A stretch of 64,000 nt of DNA. Origin: Modestobacter sp. VKM Ac-2977. Its GTDB lineage: Bacteria; Actinomycetota; Actinomycetes; Mycobacteriales; Geodermatophilaceae. Positions 34,257 through 41,421 of the stretch are shown piece by piece; the first letter of the stretch is position 1; the number at the start of each line of letters is the position of its first letter. Under the pieces are notes generated by a model, which did no database searches, was not told where the DNA came from, and saw only the letters and a program-made list of their open reading frames with translations. The position numbers were made by a program, and so were the translations under genes. Where the stretch lies: contig NZ_JAPVBQ010000002.1 of NCBI RefSeq assembly GCF_026968045.1, positions 236,933-300,932 on the forward strand, given 5' to 3'.

Positions 34257-34450
34257 CTTCCGTGTGCCGCCTACCAGGTCAGCTGACGGGTTCGGGCGGG
34301 AAGCAGCCCTACCCTGCCCGGACGGTCGTCCGGGCGCGGGATTCACCCCAGTGGTGCGGTGGGTCCCCGGCTCGCCCCGGAGGGCGACTCGGCGGCGTCC
34401 GGTCGGGCTCCCCGGGTGGGGACGTGGCGACCGACTGGACCCGGCAAACC
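34257..34450 (-). promoter_or_regulatory. ydaO-yuaA cyclic-di-AMP riboswitch
   Basis: Read on the minus strand, this leader carries the conserved blocks of the ydaO class: GGTCGCCACG near 34425-34435, GGGGACCCACC and GGGGTGAATCCCGCG near 34335-34370, GGGTAGGGCTGCTTCCC near 34300-34317, CCCGTCAGCTGACCTGG near 34275-34291, and TAGGCGGC at about 34267-34274. The order and spacing fit the class. In actinobacteria this riboswitch switches off cell-wall hydrolase genes when c-di-AMP binds. The start codon of the wall protein is about 25 bases further on. Confidence 0.88.
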
Positions 34451-34475
34451 TAACGGCGTGATCTGATCGTGACAA
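34447..34475 (-). promoter_or_regulatory. Promoter of the riboswitch-controlled wall gene
   Basis: Minus-strand TTGTCA (34470-34475) and TAGGTT (34447-34452) are separated by exactly 17 bases and lie just upstream of the riboswitch. This fits a housekeeping-type promoter. The rest of the 34476-34561 gap has no recognisable element. Confidence 0.55.
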
Positions 34476-34561
34476 TCCGTTGCGCGCATTTCATCGGGTG
34501 ACGGTGGTCGCGTCACTCTCCGGGCACACGCGTCCCATCCGTCACCACCGGCGGTGTCCGG

Positions 34562-35536
34562 TCAGCGCGCCGACAGCTCGATGACGGACCGGCTCCCGCC
34601 CCCGGCGGCGGTGGCCGCCCAGGCCTCCTCGACCCGCGCCAGCGGGAGGACGGCGTGCTCCACCCGGAGCTGCCCGGCCGCGGCGTGCCGCAGCACCGCG
34701 GTCAGCGCGGCGGCCCGCTGCTCGCCGGTGAGCGCGTTGTTGGTGTAGCCGAGCACGTCGATGCTCCGGCTGCGCAGCACGGCGGAGGAGAACTCGGCGG
34801 CGTCCCCGGCCGCGCCACCCAGGTTGACCAGCCGCCCGCCGGGCGCCAGCACCGAGCACGCGGCCGCCGCCACGGCGCCGAACACCGGGTCGACGACGAG
34901 GTCGACGTCCGAGCCGACCGTCTGCCGGATCCGCGCAGCCAGGTCGCCGCCGTCCCCGGTGAGGACGACGTCCTCGGCGCCGGCCCGGCGAGCACGGTCG
35001 GCCGCGGACGGCGAGCGACAGACCCCGACCACCCGCCCGGCCCCCAGCGCGCGGGCGGCCCCCAGCGCGGCCTGGCCGACCGCGCCTCCGGCACCGAGAA
35101 CCAGAACCCGCTCCCCGGGCTGCAGCCGGCCGCGCCAGGTCAGCGCCATCCAGCCGGCGACCGCCGACAGGCCCAGCGCCGCCACGACCGGGTCGGGCAG
35201 GTCCCCGGCGAGCCGGACGACGTCGGCGTCCGGCACGGCGCAGAACTCACCCAGGCTGCCGTCGCCGGGGCTCATCCCCGCCGAGGTGGCGAACCAGACC
35301 CGGGTGCCGGGTGTCAGCGCCGCCGACGACACCACGACCCCCACCCCCTGCACGCCGGGCACGTAGGGCACGGCCGGGCGGCCGAAGTACGACGTCCCGG
35401 AGGCGCAGAGCAGGTCCAGCGGCACGACCGGGGCGGCGGTCACCCGAACGAGGGTCCGGCCCTCGCCGGGCACCGGGTCCGGGTGCTCGGCGAGGGCGGG
35501 CGGCTCGCCCGGCCGGTTCAGGACGGCAGCGCGCAC
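34562..35536 (-). CDS. Quinone oxidoreductase-like (MDR family) dehydrogenase
   Basis: The 324-residue protein starts with GTG at 35534-35536. It has the MDR fold: an N-terminal GroES-like part (about 1-115) and a nucleotide-binding motif VLGAGGAVGQAALGAARALG (about 145-164). It lacks the zinc-binding cysteines and GHE motif of alcohol dehydrogenases (PGVQGVG replaces GHEGxG), so it belongs with quinone or enoyl reductases. It follows the LigA-like gene closely in the same direction and may reduce a product of ring cleavage. Confidence 0.85.
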   Translation of the reverse strand: MRAAVLNRPGEPPALAEHPDPVPGEGRTLVRVTAAPVVPLDLLCASGTSYFGRPAVPYVPGVQGVGVVVSSAALTPGTRVWFATSAGMSPGDGSLGEFCAVPDADVVRLAGDLPDPVVAALGLSAVAGWMALTWRGRLQPGERVLVLGAGGAVGQAALGAARALGAGRVVGVCRSPSAADRARRAGAEDVVLTGDGGDLAARIRQTVGSDVDLVVDPVFGAVAAAACSVLAPGGRLVNLGGAAGDAAEFSSAVLRSRSIDVLGYTNNALTGEQRAAALTAVLRHAAAGQLRVEHAVLPLARVEEAWAATAAGGGSRSVIELSAR

Positions 35537-35540
35537 CGGC

Positions 35541-35900
35541 TCAGGTCGCGATGTCGGGGTAGGGCATGGAGATGTGCTCCATCGCCTTCCCGTAGGCGCG
35601 CTGGTACTCCATCGGCCCGTGGTCGCGCTCGAACAGCGCGATGAACAGCGTGAGCGTCAGGAACGGGTGCGCGCCCATCTCGAACAGTGCGACGTGGTCG
35701 TGCTCGGCCAGCGCCCGCCGCTCCTCGTCGGTGAAGGCCAGCCAGGTGGTCTTCTCGGCGGGGATGCAGTTGAGGACGGTGTTGGCCATCTCGGCCTCCC
35801 ACCAGGTCACCGTGCCGGCCGGGTCCTCCCGGTAGCGCTCGGTCAGCTCGGGGTCGCGGTCGACGGTGAACAGGAACTTGTCCAGCAGGTACTTGCTCAT
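35541..35900 (-). CDS. LigA-like alpha (small) subunit of an extradiol ring-cleavage dioxygenase
   Basis: The 119-residue protein matches the LigA family of small subunits of protocatechuate 4,5-dioxygenase-type enzymes (YLLDKFLFTVDRDPELTERY, then EEARRALAEHDHVALFEMG in shortened form, and HPFLTLTLFIALFERD). The small subunit forms one wall of the active site and does not bind iron. Its ATG overlaps the LigB stop by four bases, as expected for subunits of one enzyme. The identification is firm; the substrate depends on the large subunit. Confidence 0.88.
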   Translation of the reverse strand: MSKYLLDKFLFTVDRDPELTERYREDPAGTVTWWEAEMANTVLNCIPAEKTTWLAFTDEERRALAEHDHVALFEMGAHPFLTLTLFIALFERDHGPMEYQRAYGKAMEHISMPYPDIAT

Positions 35901-36778
35901 GCCGACACCCCGCCCGTGCTCGGTACCCCGTTGGGGTACCAGGTGAAGTACGCCTCCATGGTGTGGAACAGGTCCAGGGTGTCGACGTGGTCGGCCTTCG
36001 CGCCCTCGCCGGCCACGCCCATCATCAGCATGAAGTCCATGAACCCGTGGGTGGCGTTGCCCGGGTGGTGCAGGGACTCCAGGGAGACCTCGGCCAGGCA
36101 CCCCTCGATGTCCCCGCTGGCGATCCACTCGACGGCCTTGCGGTCGAACTCGGGGTCCGGCCCGTGCTCGCCGAACTGCCGCGGCCCGCCCAGCTCCAGG
36201 GACAGGTGCCCGGTGCCGATCACCGCCACCCGCTTGTCGCTCTCCCAGGACTCGACCATCTCCCGGATCGCCCGGCCCAGCTGGACGAAGCGCTTCGGCT
36301 GCGGCAGCGGCGGGGCGAAGATGTTGGTGTAGACCGGCACGATCGGCAGGTCGGCCTGCGGGCGCAGCGTGATGATCGGGCAGGTGATGCTGTGGTCGAT
36401 CCGCAGCTCGTTGCTGAACGCCAGGTCGAAGTCCCGGTCCAGCCCGTCCCGCAGCAGGTGCGCCGCCAGGTCCTCCTCGCCGCGCAGCGTCATCTTCGGC
36501 AGCCCGAACTCGCGCTCCTCGTTGTGGAAGTTGGCGTCGAAGAACGGCGCCTTGCCCACCAGGAACTGCGGCATGTTGTCCAGCCAGAGCTGGTGGAAGT
36601 GGTCGCTGCCGACCATCACCAGGACGTCGGGCTCCGCGCGGGTGAGCGTCTCGCGGAACGCCTCGATCTTCGCCACCCACTCGTCGGCGAACGGCGGCCG
36701 GTCGGCGCCGGTGGCGGTGCTGGCCCGGTAGTAGAAGGGGTGGTGGGTGGACGCGATCACCGCGGCCAGTTCAGCCAT
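35897..36778 (-). CDS. LigB-type catalytic subunit of an extradiol dioxygenase
   Basis: The 293-residue protein has the class III extradiol dioxygenase motifs: STHHPFYY (about 10-17), VGSDHFHQLW (about 56-65), IGTGHLSLELGG (about 189-200) and SLESLHHPGNATHG (about 242-255). These supply iron ligands and acid-base histidines in LigB. The enzyme cleaves a catechol-type ring beside the hydroxyls with O2. Nearest analogues act on protocatechuate, gallate or methylgallate. The usual lower-pathway genes (hydratase, aldolase) are absent; CoA-related genes lie beside it instead. Confidence 0.9.
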   Translation of the reverse strand: MAELAAVIASTHHPFYYRASTATGADRPPFADEWVAKIEAFRETLTRAEPDVLVMVGSDHFHQLWLDNMPQFLVGKAPFFDANFHNEEREFGLPKMTLRGEEDLAAHLLRDGLDRDFDLAFSNELRIDHSITCPIITLRPQADLPIVPVYTNIFAPPLPQPKRFVQLGRAIREMVESWESDKRVAVIGTGHLSLELGGPRQFGEHGPDPEFDRKAVEWIASGDIEGCLAEVSLESLHHPGNATHGFMDFMLMMGVAGEGAKADHVDTLDLFHTMEAYFTWYPNGVPSTGGVSA

Positions 36779-37595
36779 GACTGTCTCCGTTGAGGTCAGG
36801 GAGGTACGGGTCGGGGGCGACGGACCGGTTGTTGAGGTCCACGGACAGGAAGACGTCGTTGGCGACCGGGTGCCGCAGCTCCTCGGCCAGCTGCCCGATC
36901 AGCCCGGCCGTGCGGGCGAGCAGGGCGAAGCCGCGGAGCAGCTCCAGCGGCAGGCCCAGGTCGGCCAGCGCCGCACCGCACACCCCGGCCCCGTTGAGCG
37001 GCAGTGTCTTGCCGAGCACCTGGGGGTGGACCCGGCCAATCGCGGCGAACAGCGACAGGTGCGGGCCGAACAGCCCCTCCTCGGTCGCGATCTCGAACAG
37101 CCGGGGGGTGCGCGGGTCGCCGTCCTTGTGCACGTGGTGGCCGAGCCCGGGGACGAAGCGTCGTGCCGCCCGCTGGGCGGTCACCGTCTCCAGGGCCAGG
37201 GCGTCCCAGCCGGCGTCGTCGGTCGGCAGCGCGCCGTCCACGCCGGTCAGCACGTCGTCCAGGAAGCGGCCGGAGTCCTCCGTGACCCCGAGGAACCGGG
37301 AACCACCGCCGAGCAGGCCGGCGGCGAGCGCCCCCTGCACCGAGTCCGGCGCCGACAGGTAGGTGAGCCGGGTGACGATCGCGGTGGGGGTGAAGCCGTG
37401 GTCGGCGAGCGCGGCCAGCACCGCCTCGAAGACCCGGGTCTCCCCCGGCGTGGGCCGCCGCTGGGTGGCCAGCCAGAAGGCCAGCTCGCCGAAGCCGACG
37501 GTGCCCATGACGTCGCGGGCGAGGTCGGTGCCCAGCAGCGTGATCGACTCGCGGCTGGAGGCGCCCAGCGCCGTCGGGTACTCGGGGGTGGTCAC
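36771..37595 (-). CDS. Citryl-CoA lyase-like protein (citrate synthase fold)
   Basis: The GTG at 37593-37595 gives 274 residues, close to the size of stand-alone citryl-CoA lyase. The citrate synthase CoA/His motif is clear as GLGHHVHKDGDPR (150-162). Other positions are odd: the HGG motif is replaced by LGGG (about 94-98), and the NVDG aspartate region reads NGAGVCGAAL (about 205-214), with no aspartate. It may therefore cleave or make a different 3-hydroxy-acyl-CoA. It overlaps the CaiB gene by four bases and the LigB start by eight, so the three are one translational unit. Confidence 0.8.
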   Translation of the reverse strand: MTTPEYPTALGASSRESITLLGTDLARDVMGTVGFGELAFWLATQRRPTPGETRVFEAVLAALADHGFTPTAIVTRLTYLSAPDSVQGALAAGLLGGGSRFLGVTEDSGRFLDDVLTGVDGALPTDDAGWDALALETVTAQRAARRFVPGLGHHVHKDGDPRTPRLFEIATEEGLFGPHLSLFAAIGRVHPQVLGKTLPLNGAGVCGAALADLGLPLELLRGFALLARTAGLIGQLAEELRHPVANDVFLSVDLNNRSVAPDPYLPDLNGDSHG

Positions 37596-38779
37596 GCGTC
37601 CTCCTCGGTGGCCAGCCACCGTCGCAGCTCGGCACCGTGTTCGTCCAGGGCCGGCGGCGGCAGCCGGTAGTCGGCCGGGGTCTCGGAGAAGGTGATCGGG
37701 TGGCGGACCGAGGGGACGCCCGCCTCGCCCTCCCCCACGGTCACCACCGGGTCCAGGCCGATCGACTCGGCGAAGGCCACCCCCTGGTCGACGGTGTTGA
37801 TCGGCCCGCAGGGCACGCCCGCGGCGATGATGTCGTCGAACCAGTCCCGCTTGGACCGGGTGCTCAGCCGCTCGACCAGCAGCGGGCGCAGCTCGTCCCG
37901 GTTGGCCGTCCGGTCCTCGTTGCGGGCGAACCGCGGGTCGTCGGCGAGCTCGGGCACGCCGAGCACCTCGACCAGCCGGCGGAACTGGCCGTTGTTGCCG
38001 GCGGTGATGATCAGGTCGCCGTCGGCGCACGGGAGCGGCTCGTAGGGGAACAGGCTCGGGTGGCTGTTGCCCATCCGGTACGGGACGACGCCACCGGCGA
38101 CGACGGCGCTGGCGTGGTTGACCAGCCCGGACAGCGCCGAGGACAGCAGGTTGACCTCGACGTGCTGGCCGCGGCCGGTCTCGTGCCGGACGTTCAGCGC
38201 CGAGAGCACGCCGATGGTGGCGTGCAGCCCGGCCATCACGTCGAAGACGGAGATGCCGGCCCGGAACGGCTCGCCCTTGGGGTCGCCGGTGAGGCTCATC
38301 AGGCCGGAGATCGCCTGCACGATCAGGTCGTACCCGGGCAGCGGCGCACCGGCCGGGCCGCTGCCGAAGCCGGTGATCGAGGCGTAGATCACGCCGGGGT
38401 TGGTCGCGCTGACGCTCGCGTAGTCCAGGCCGAAGCGGCCCAGGCCGCCGGTCTTGAAGTTCTCGATCACGATGTCGGCGCGGCGGGCCAGCTCCTGCGC
38501 GGCGGCGGCGTCGGCGGGGTCCTTGAGGTCCAGGGCTATGGAGCGCTTGTTGCGGTTCACGCCCAGGTAGTAGGTCGACACCCCCTCGCGCACCGGCGGC
38601 GCCCAGCTGCGGGTGTCGTCGCCGCCGGGGCTCTCCACCTTGACCACCTCGGCCCCCATGTCGGCCAGCAGCATGGTGGCGTAGGGCCCGGCCAGGACCC
38701 GGGAGAAGTCGGCCACCAGCAGGCCGGAGAGCGGCCCCCGGCCCGGCGAGCTGCCGGGCGGCAGTGGGTGTTCGGTCAT
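37592..38779 (-). CDS. CaiB/BaiF family CoA-transferase
   Basis: I chose the ATG at 38777-38779 (MTEHPLPP), giving 395 residues. Family features are LLVADFSRVLAGPYATMLLA (about 20-39), DMGAEVVKVESPGGDDTR (about 40-57), and the catalytic aspartate in PGYDLIVQAISG (about 155-166). Class III transferases move CoA from a donor such as succinyl-CoA to a carboxylate. Here it would activate a ring-cleavage acid for the lyase-like enzyme encoded next. It is the first gene of the operon. Confidence 0.92.
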   Translation of the reverse strand: MTEHPLPPGSSPGRGPLSGLLVADFSRVLAGPYATMLLADMGAEVVKVESPGGDDTRSWAPPVREGVSTYYLGVNRNKRSIALDLKDPADAAAAQELARRADIVIENFKTGGLGRFGLDYASVSATNPGVIYASITGFGSGPAGAPLPGYDLIVQAISGLMSLTGDPKGEPFRAGISVFDVMAGLHATIGVLSALNVRHETGRGQHVEVNLLSSALSGLVNHASAVVAGGVVPYRMGNSHPSLFPYEPLPCADGDLIITAGNNGQFRRLVEVLGVPELADDPRFARNEDRTANRDELRPLLVERLSTRSKRDWFDDIIAAGVPCGPINTVDQGVAFAESIGLDPVVTVGEGEAGVPSVRHPITFSETPADYRLPPPALDEHGAELRRWLATEEDA

Positions 38780-38999
38780 CGGGTGTGGCCCCTCGAGCGG
38801 TGCAGCGCCGTCAAGCGGACGGGCGTCCGGAGTGACGCCGAGTCTCGACACGTCCGACAGCCGCTGTCAACCGGAAGTCGTCACAGCTCCGTTCGCCTTG
38901 ACATGTGGTCGCAGTCACCCTGACAGTGGGCTGGTCGCCAGGCTGACCGTTGTGCGGACATTCGTCCGCGACAGTCCGGTGACGGCCTGGAGGTAGACG
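38780..38999. promoter_or_regulatory. Divergent control region of the ring-cleavage cluster
   Basis: 220 bases between the CaiB and amidohydrolase starts. Plus-strand TTGACA at 38898-38903 and minus-strand TTGACA (TGTCAA at 38865-38870) look like two divergent -35 elements; -10 elements are weak. The inverted repeat GCGGAC-ATTC-GTCCGC at 38955-38970 is a candidate operator for the IclR regulator encoded downstream of the amidohydrolase. Confidence 0.45.
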
Positions 39000-40502
39000 A
39001 TGTCCCAGCCCGACACCGACGTCGCGGGGCAGGCGACCGACCGCCCGGTCGTGCTGCGCAACGGCACCGTGCTGACCATGGACGACGCGCACACCGTGCT
39101 GCCCGACGCCGACGTGCTCGTCGTGGACGGGAAGATCGCCGCCGTCGGCCCGCAGCTCGACGTCCCGGCCGGGACGCTGGAGATCGACGCGCAGGGCGGC
39201 GTCGTGATGCCCGGCATGATCGACACCCACCGGCACATGTGGCAGACCGCGATGCGCGGCTACGGCGCCGACTGGACGCTCACCCAGTACTTCGTCTGGT
39301 ACTACCTCGAGCACGGCAAGGCCTTCCGCCCCGAGGACGTGTACGCCGGCAACCTGCTGTCGGCCTGGGACGCCGTCGAGGCCGGGGTGACCACCACGGT
39401 CGACTGGTCGCACGGGTTGCAGACCGTCGACCACGCCGAGGCCGCCGCCGACGCCCTGCTCGCGGTGCCCGGCCGGTTCCTGCTGGCCTACGGCAACATC
39501 CAGGCCGGTCCCTGGGAGTGGGCCACCGACCCGGCCGTGCAGGCGTTCCTGAAGCGCCGCCAGGACGAGGGCAAGCTCGGCCTGCAGCTGGCCTTCGACG
39601 TCACCGGCGACCCGGCGTTCCCGGAGAAGCCGGCGTTCGAGGTGGCGCGTGAGCTCGGCCTGCCGGTCACCACGCACGCCGGTGTCTGGGGGGCCACCGG
39701 CGACGAGGGCATCCGGCTGATGCACGAGAACGGCTTCATGACCCCCGAGACGGTCTACGTGCACGCGGCCACGCTGACCACCGACTCCTACCACCGGATC
39801 GCCGCGACCGGCGGCTCGATCTCGGTGTCCACGGAGTCCGAGCAGAGCGCCGGGCAGGGCTACCCGCCCACCTGGCAGGTGCGCAGGCACGGGATCCCGG
39901 TCTCGCTGTCCATGGACACCAGCGTGTGGTGGAGCAGCGACCTGTTCTCCGCGATGCGCAGCACGCTGGGCGCCGACCGGTCGCGGGAGCACCTGGAGGC
40001 GCACGCCCAGGGGCAGACGGTCACCCAGGTGCACCTGCGGGCCGAGCAGGTCGTCGACTGGGCCACCCGCGGCGGCGCGCTGGCGCTGGGCCGGGACGAC
40101 CTGGGCAGCCTGGAGCCGGGCAAGCAGGGCGACGTCGTGCTGATCAAGAACGACCGGTCGCCGGTCTCCTTCCCGCTGCTGAACCCCTACGGGCACGTGG
40201 CCTTTCAGGCCCAGCGCGGCGACGTGCACACCGTGCTCGTCGGCGGCCGGGTCGTGAAGCACGAGCACCAGCTGGTCGGCGCCGACCTGGCCGCGGTGCG
40301 GCGGACCGTCGACGCGACGGTCGAGCACCTGCAGTCGACCCTCGGCCCGGAGGCGTGGGCGGCGGGCATGAACCCGGCGCTGCCGGACGACGACGTGCTG
40401 GACAACCCGTACACCTACACCGAGTACAAGTCCCACTCCACTCACGGAGCGCGGGGCAACGTGTTCGGCGAGCCGTCGCTGGACCAGCACAGCTCACACT
40501 GA
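39000..40502 (+). CDS. Amidohydrolase of the AtzA/TrzN-GuaD-like group
   Basis: The 500-residue enzyme has the metal-dependent amidohydrolase fold. Metal ligands are visible: DTHRHMWQ (about 76-83), TTHAGVWG (about 224-231), VHAATL (about 253-258) and SMDTSVWW (about 304-311). The N-terminal strand VVLRNGTVLTMDDAH and C-terminal LGSLEPGKQGDVVLI are typical. It probably removes an amino or other group from a ring, or opens a ring by hydrolysis. It lies opposite the CaiB/LigAB operon with an IclR gene behind it, so it may make the diol substrate or act downstream. The substrate is unknown. Confidence 0.88.
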   Translation: MSQPDTDVAGQATDRPVVLRNGTVLTMDDAHTVLPDADVLVVDGKIAAVGPQLDVPAGTLEIDAQGGVVMPGMIDTHRHMWQTAMRGYGADWTLTQYFVWYYLEHGKAFRPEDVYAGNLLSAWDAVEAGVTTTVDWSHGLQTVDHAEAAADALLAVPGRFLLAYGNIQAGPWEWATDPAVQAFLKRRQDEGKLGLQLAFDVTGDPAFPEKPAFEVARELGLPVTTHAGVWGATGDEGIRLMHENGFMTPETVYVHAATLTTDSYHRIAATGGSISVSTESEQSAGQGYPPTWQVRRHGIPVSLSMDTSVWWSSDLFSAMRSTLGADRSREHLEAHAQGQTVTQVHLRAEQVVDWATRGGALALGRDDLGSLEPGKQGDVVLIKNDRSPVSFPLLNPYGHVAFQAQRGDVHTVLVGGRVVKHEHQLVGADLAAVRRTVDATVEHLQSTLGPEAWAAGMNPALPDDDVLDNPYTYTEYKSHSTHGARGNVFGEPSLDQHSSH

Positions 40503-40574
40503 ACACCCGTCGCACCGCGCCGGCCCGGCGCGGTGCGACGCACCAGCAGCAACGGGACGGGGAGGTGGCACACA

Positions 40575-41405
40575 GTGGCAGGACGGGGCACGGGGCCGGA
40601 CTTCGTGGAGGCGCTCGCGCGCGGGCTGGACGTGCTGGCCTGCTTCGACGCCGACCACCCGGTCATGTCACTGAGCGACGTCGCGACCGCCGCCGGGCTG
40701 GCCCGGCCGACCGCGCGACGGCTGCTGCTCACCCTGGAGGAGCTCGGCTTCGTCCGCTCCTCCGCCGGTGCCTTCCGGCTCACGCCCAAGGTGCTCACCC
40801 TCGGCATGGCCTACGTCGGGGCGCTGGGGCTGTGGGAGATCGCCCGCCCGCACCTGGAGGCACTGGTCGCGCAGACCGGTGAGTCCTCCTCGATGGCCCA
40901 GCTGGACGGCTCGGACATCGTCTACGTCGCCCGGGTCGCCGTCCCGAAGCTGATCACGCTGCGGGTGGAGATCGGGACGCGCTTCCCCGCCGTGCAGACC
41001 TCGCAGGGCAAGGTGCTGCTCGCCGGCCTCTCCCCCGCCGAGCTGGAGGCCACCCTCGCCCAGCCCAGCCGGGCCGGGCTGCCGACCTACATCGGTCGCT
41101 CCGCCGACCAGCTGCAGACCGAGCTGACCGAGGTCCGCGCCCGTGGCTGGGCACTGGCCGACGAGGAGCTGGCCCCGGGCGTCCGCTCGGTCGCGGTCCC
41201 GGTCCGGGACGGCGCCGGCGCCGTGCGCGCCGCGATGAACGTGACGGTGCACGCCGCGGAGACCTCGACCGACCGGCTGCTCACCGAGCACCTCCCCCGG
41301 CTGCTGCGCACCGCCGGCGACGTCAGCGCCGAGTGGGCGCTGTGGCAGACCCGGCCGCACGTCGAGGTCACCCGCCGGCCGGACGGCTCGACCGCCGCCG
41401 GCTGA
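40575..41405 (+). CDS. IclR family transcriptional regulator
   Basis: The GTG at 40575, after GGGAGG, gives 276 residues. The winged helix lies at about 15-75 (SLSDVATAAGLARPTARRLL; LEELGFVRSSAGAFRLTPKV) and the effector domain from about 85 onward (ITLRVEIGTRFPAVQTSQGK; GWALADEELAPGVRSVAVPV). IclR regulators of aromatic catabolism of the PcaR/PobR type have the same layout. It follows the amidohydrolase and probably controls both arms of the divergent cluster in response to an aromatic acid. Confidence 0.92.
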   Translation: MAGRGTGPDFVEALARGLDVLACFDADHPVMSLSDVATAAGLARPTARRLLLTLEELGFVRSSAGAFRLTPKVLTLGMAYVGALGLWEIARPHLEALVAQTGESSSMAQLDGSDIVYVARVAVPKLITLRVEIGTRFPAVQTSQGKVLLAGLSPAELEATLAQPSRAGLPTYIGRSADQLQTELTEVRARGWALADEELAPGVRSVAVPVRDGAGAVRAAMNVTVHAAETSTDRLLTEHLPRLLRTAGDVSAEWALWQTRPHVEVTRRPDGSTAAG

Positions 41406-41421
41406 GCCCCTCTGCCGCCGA

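Noticed and set aside
33579..34286. Plus-strand alanine-rich frame over the wall protein
   Set aside because: It mirrors the Ala/Glu coiled coil of the minus-strand gene; the GCC/GGC repeats make both strands open. The minus frame has the riboswitch and a C-terminal domain.
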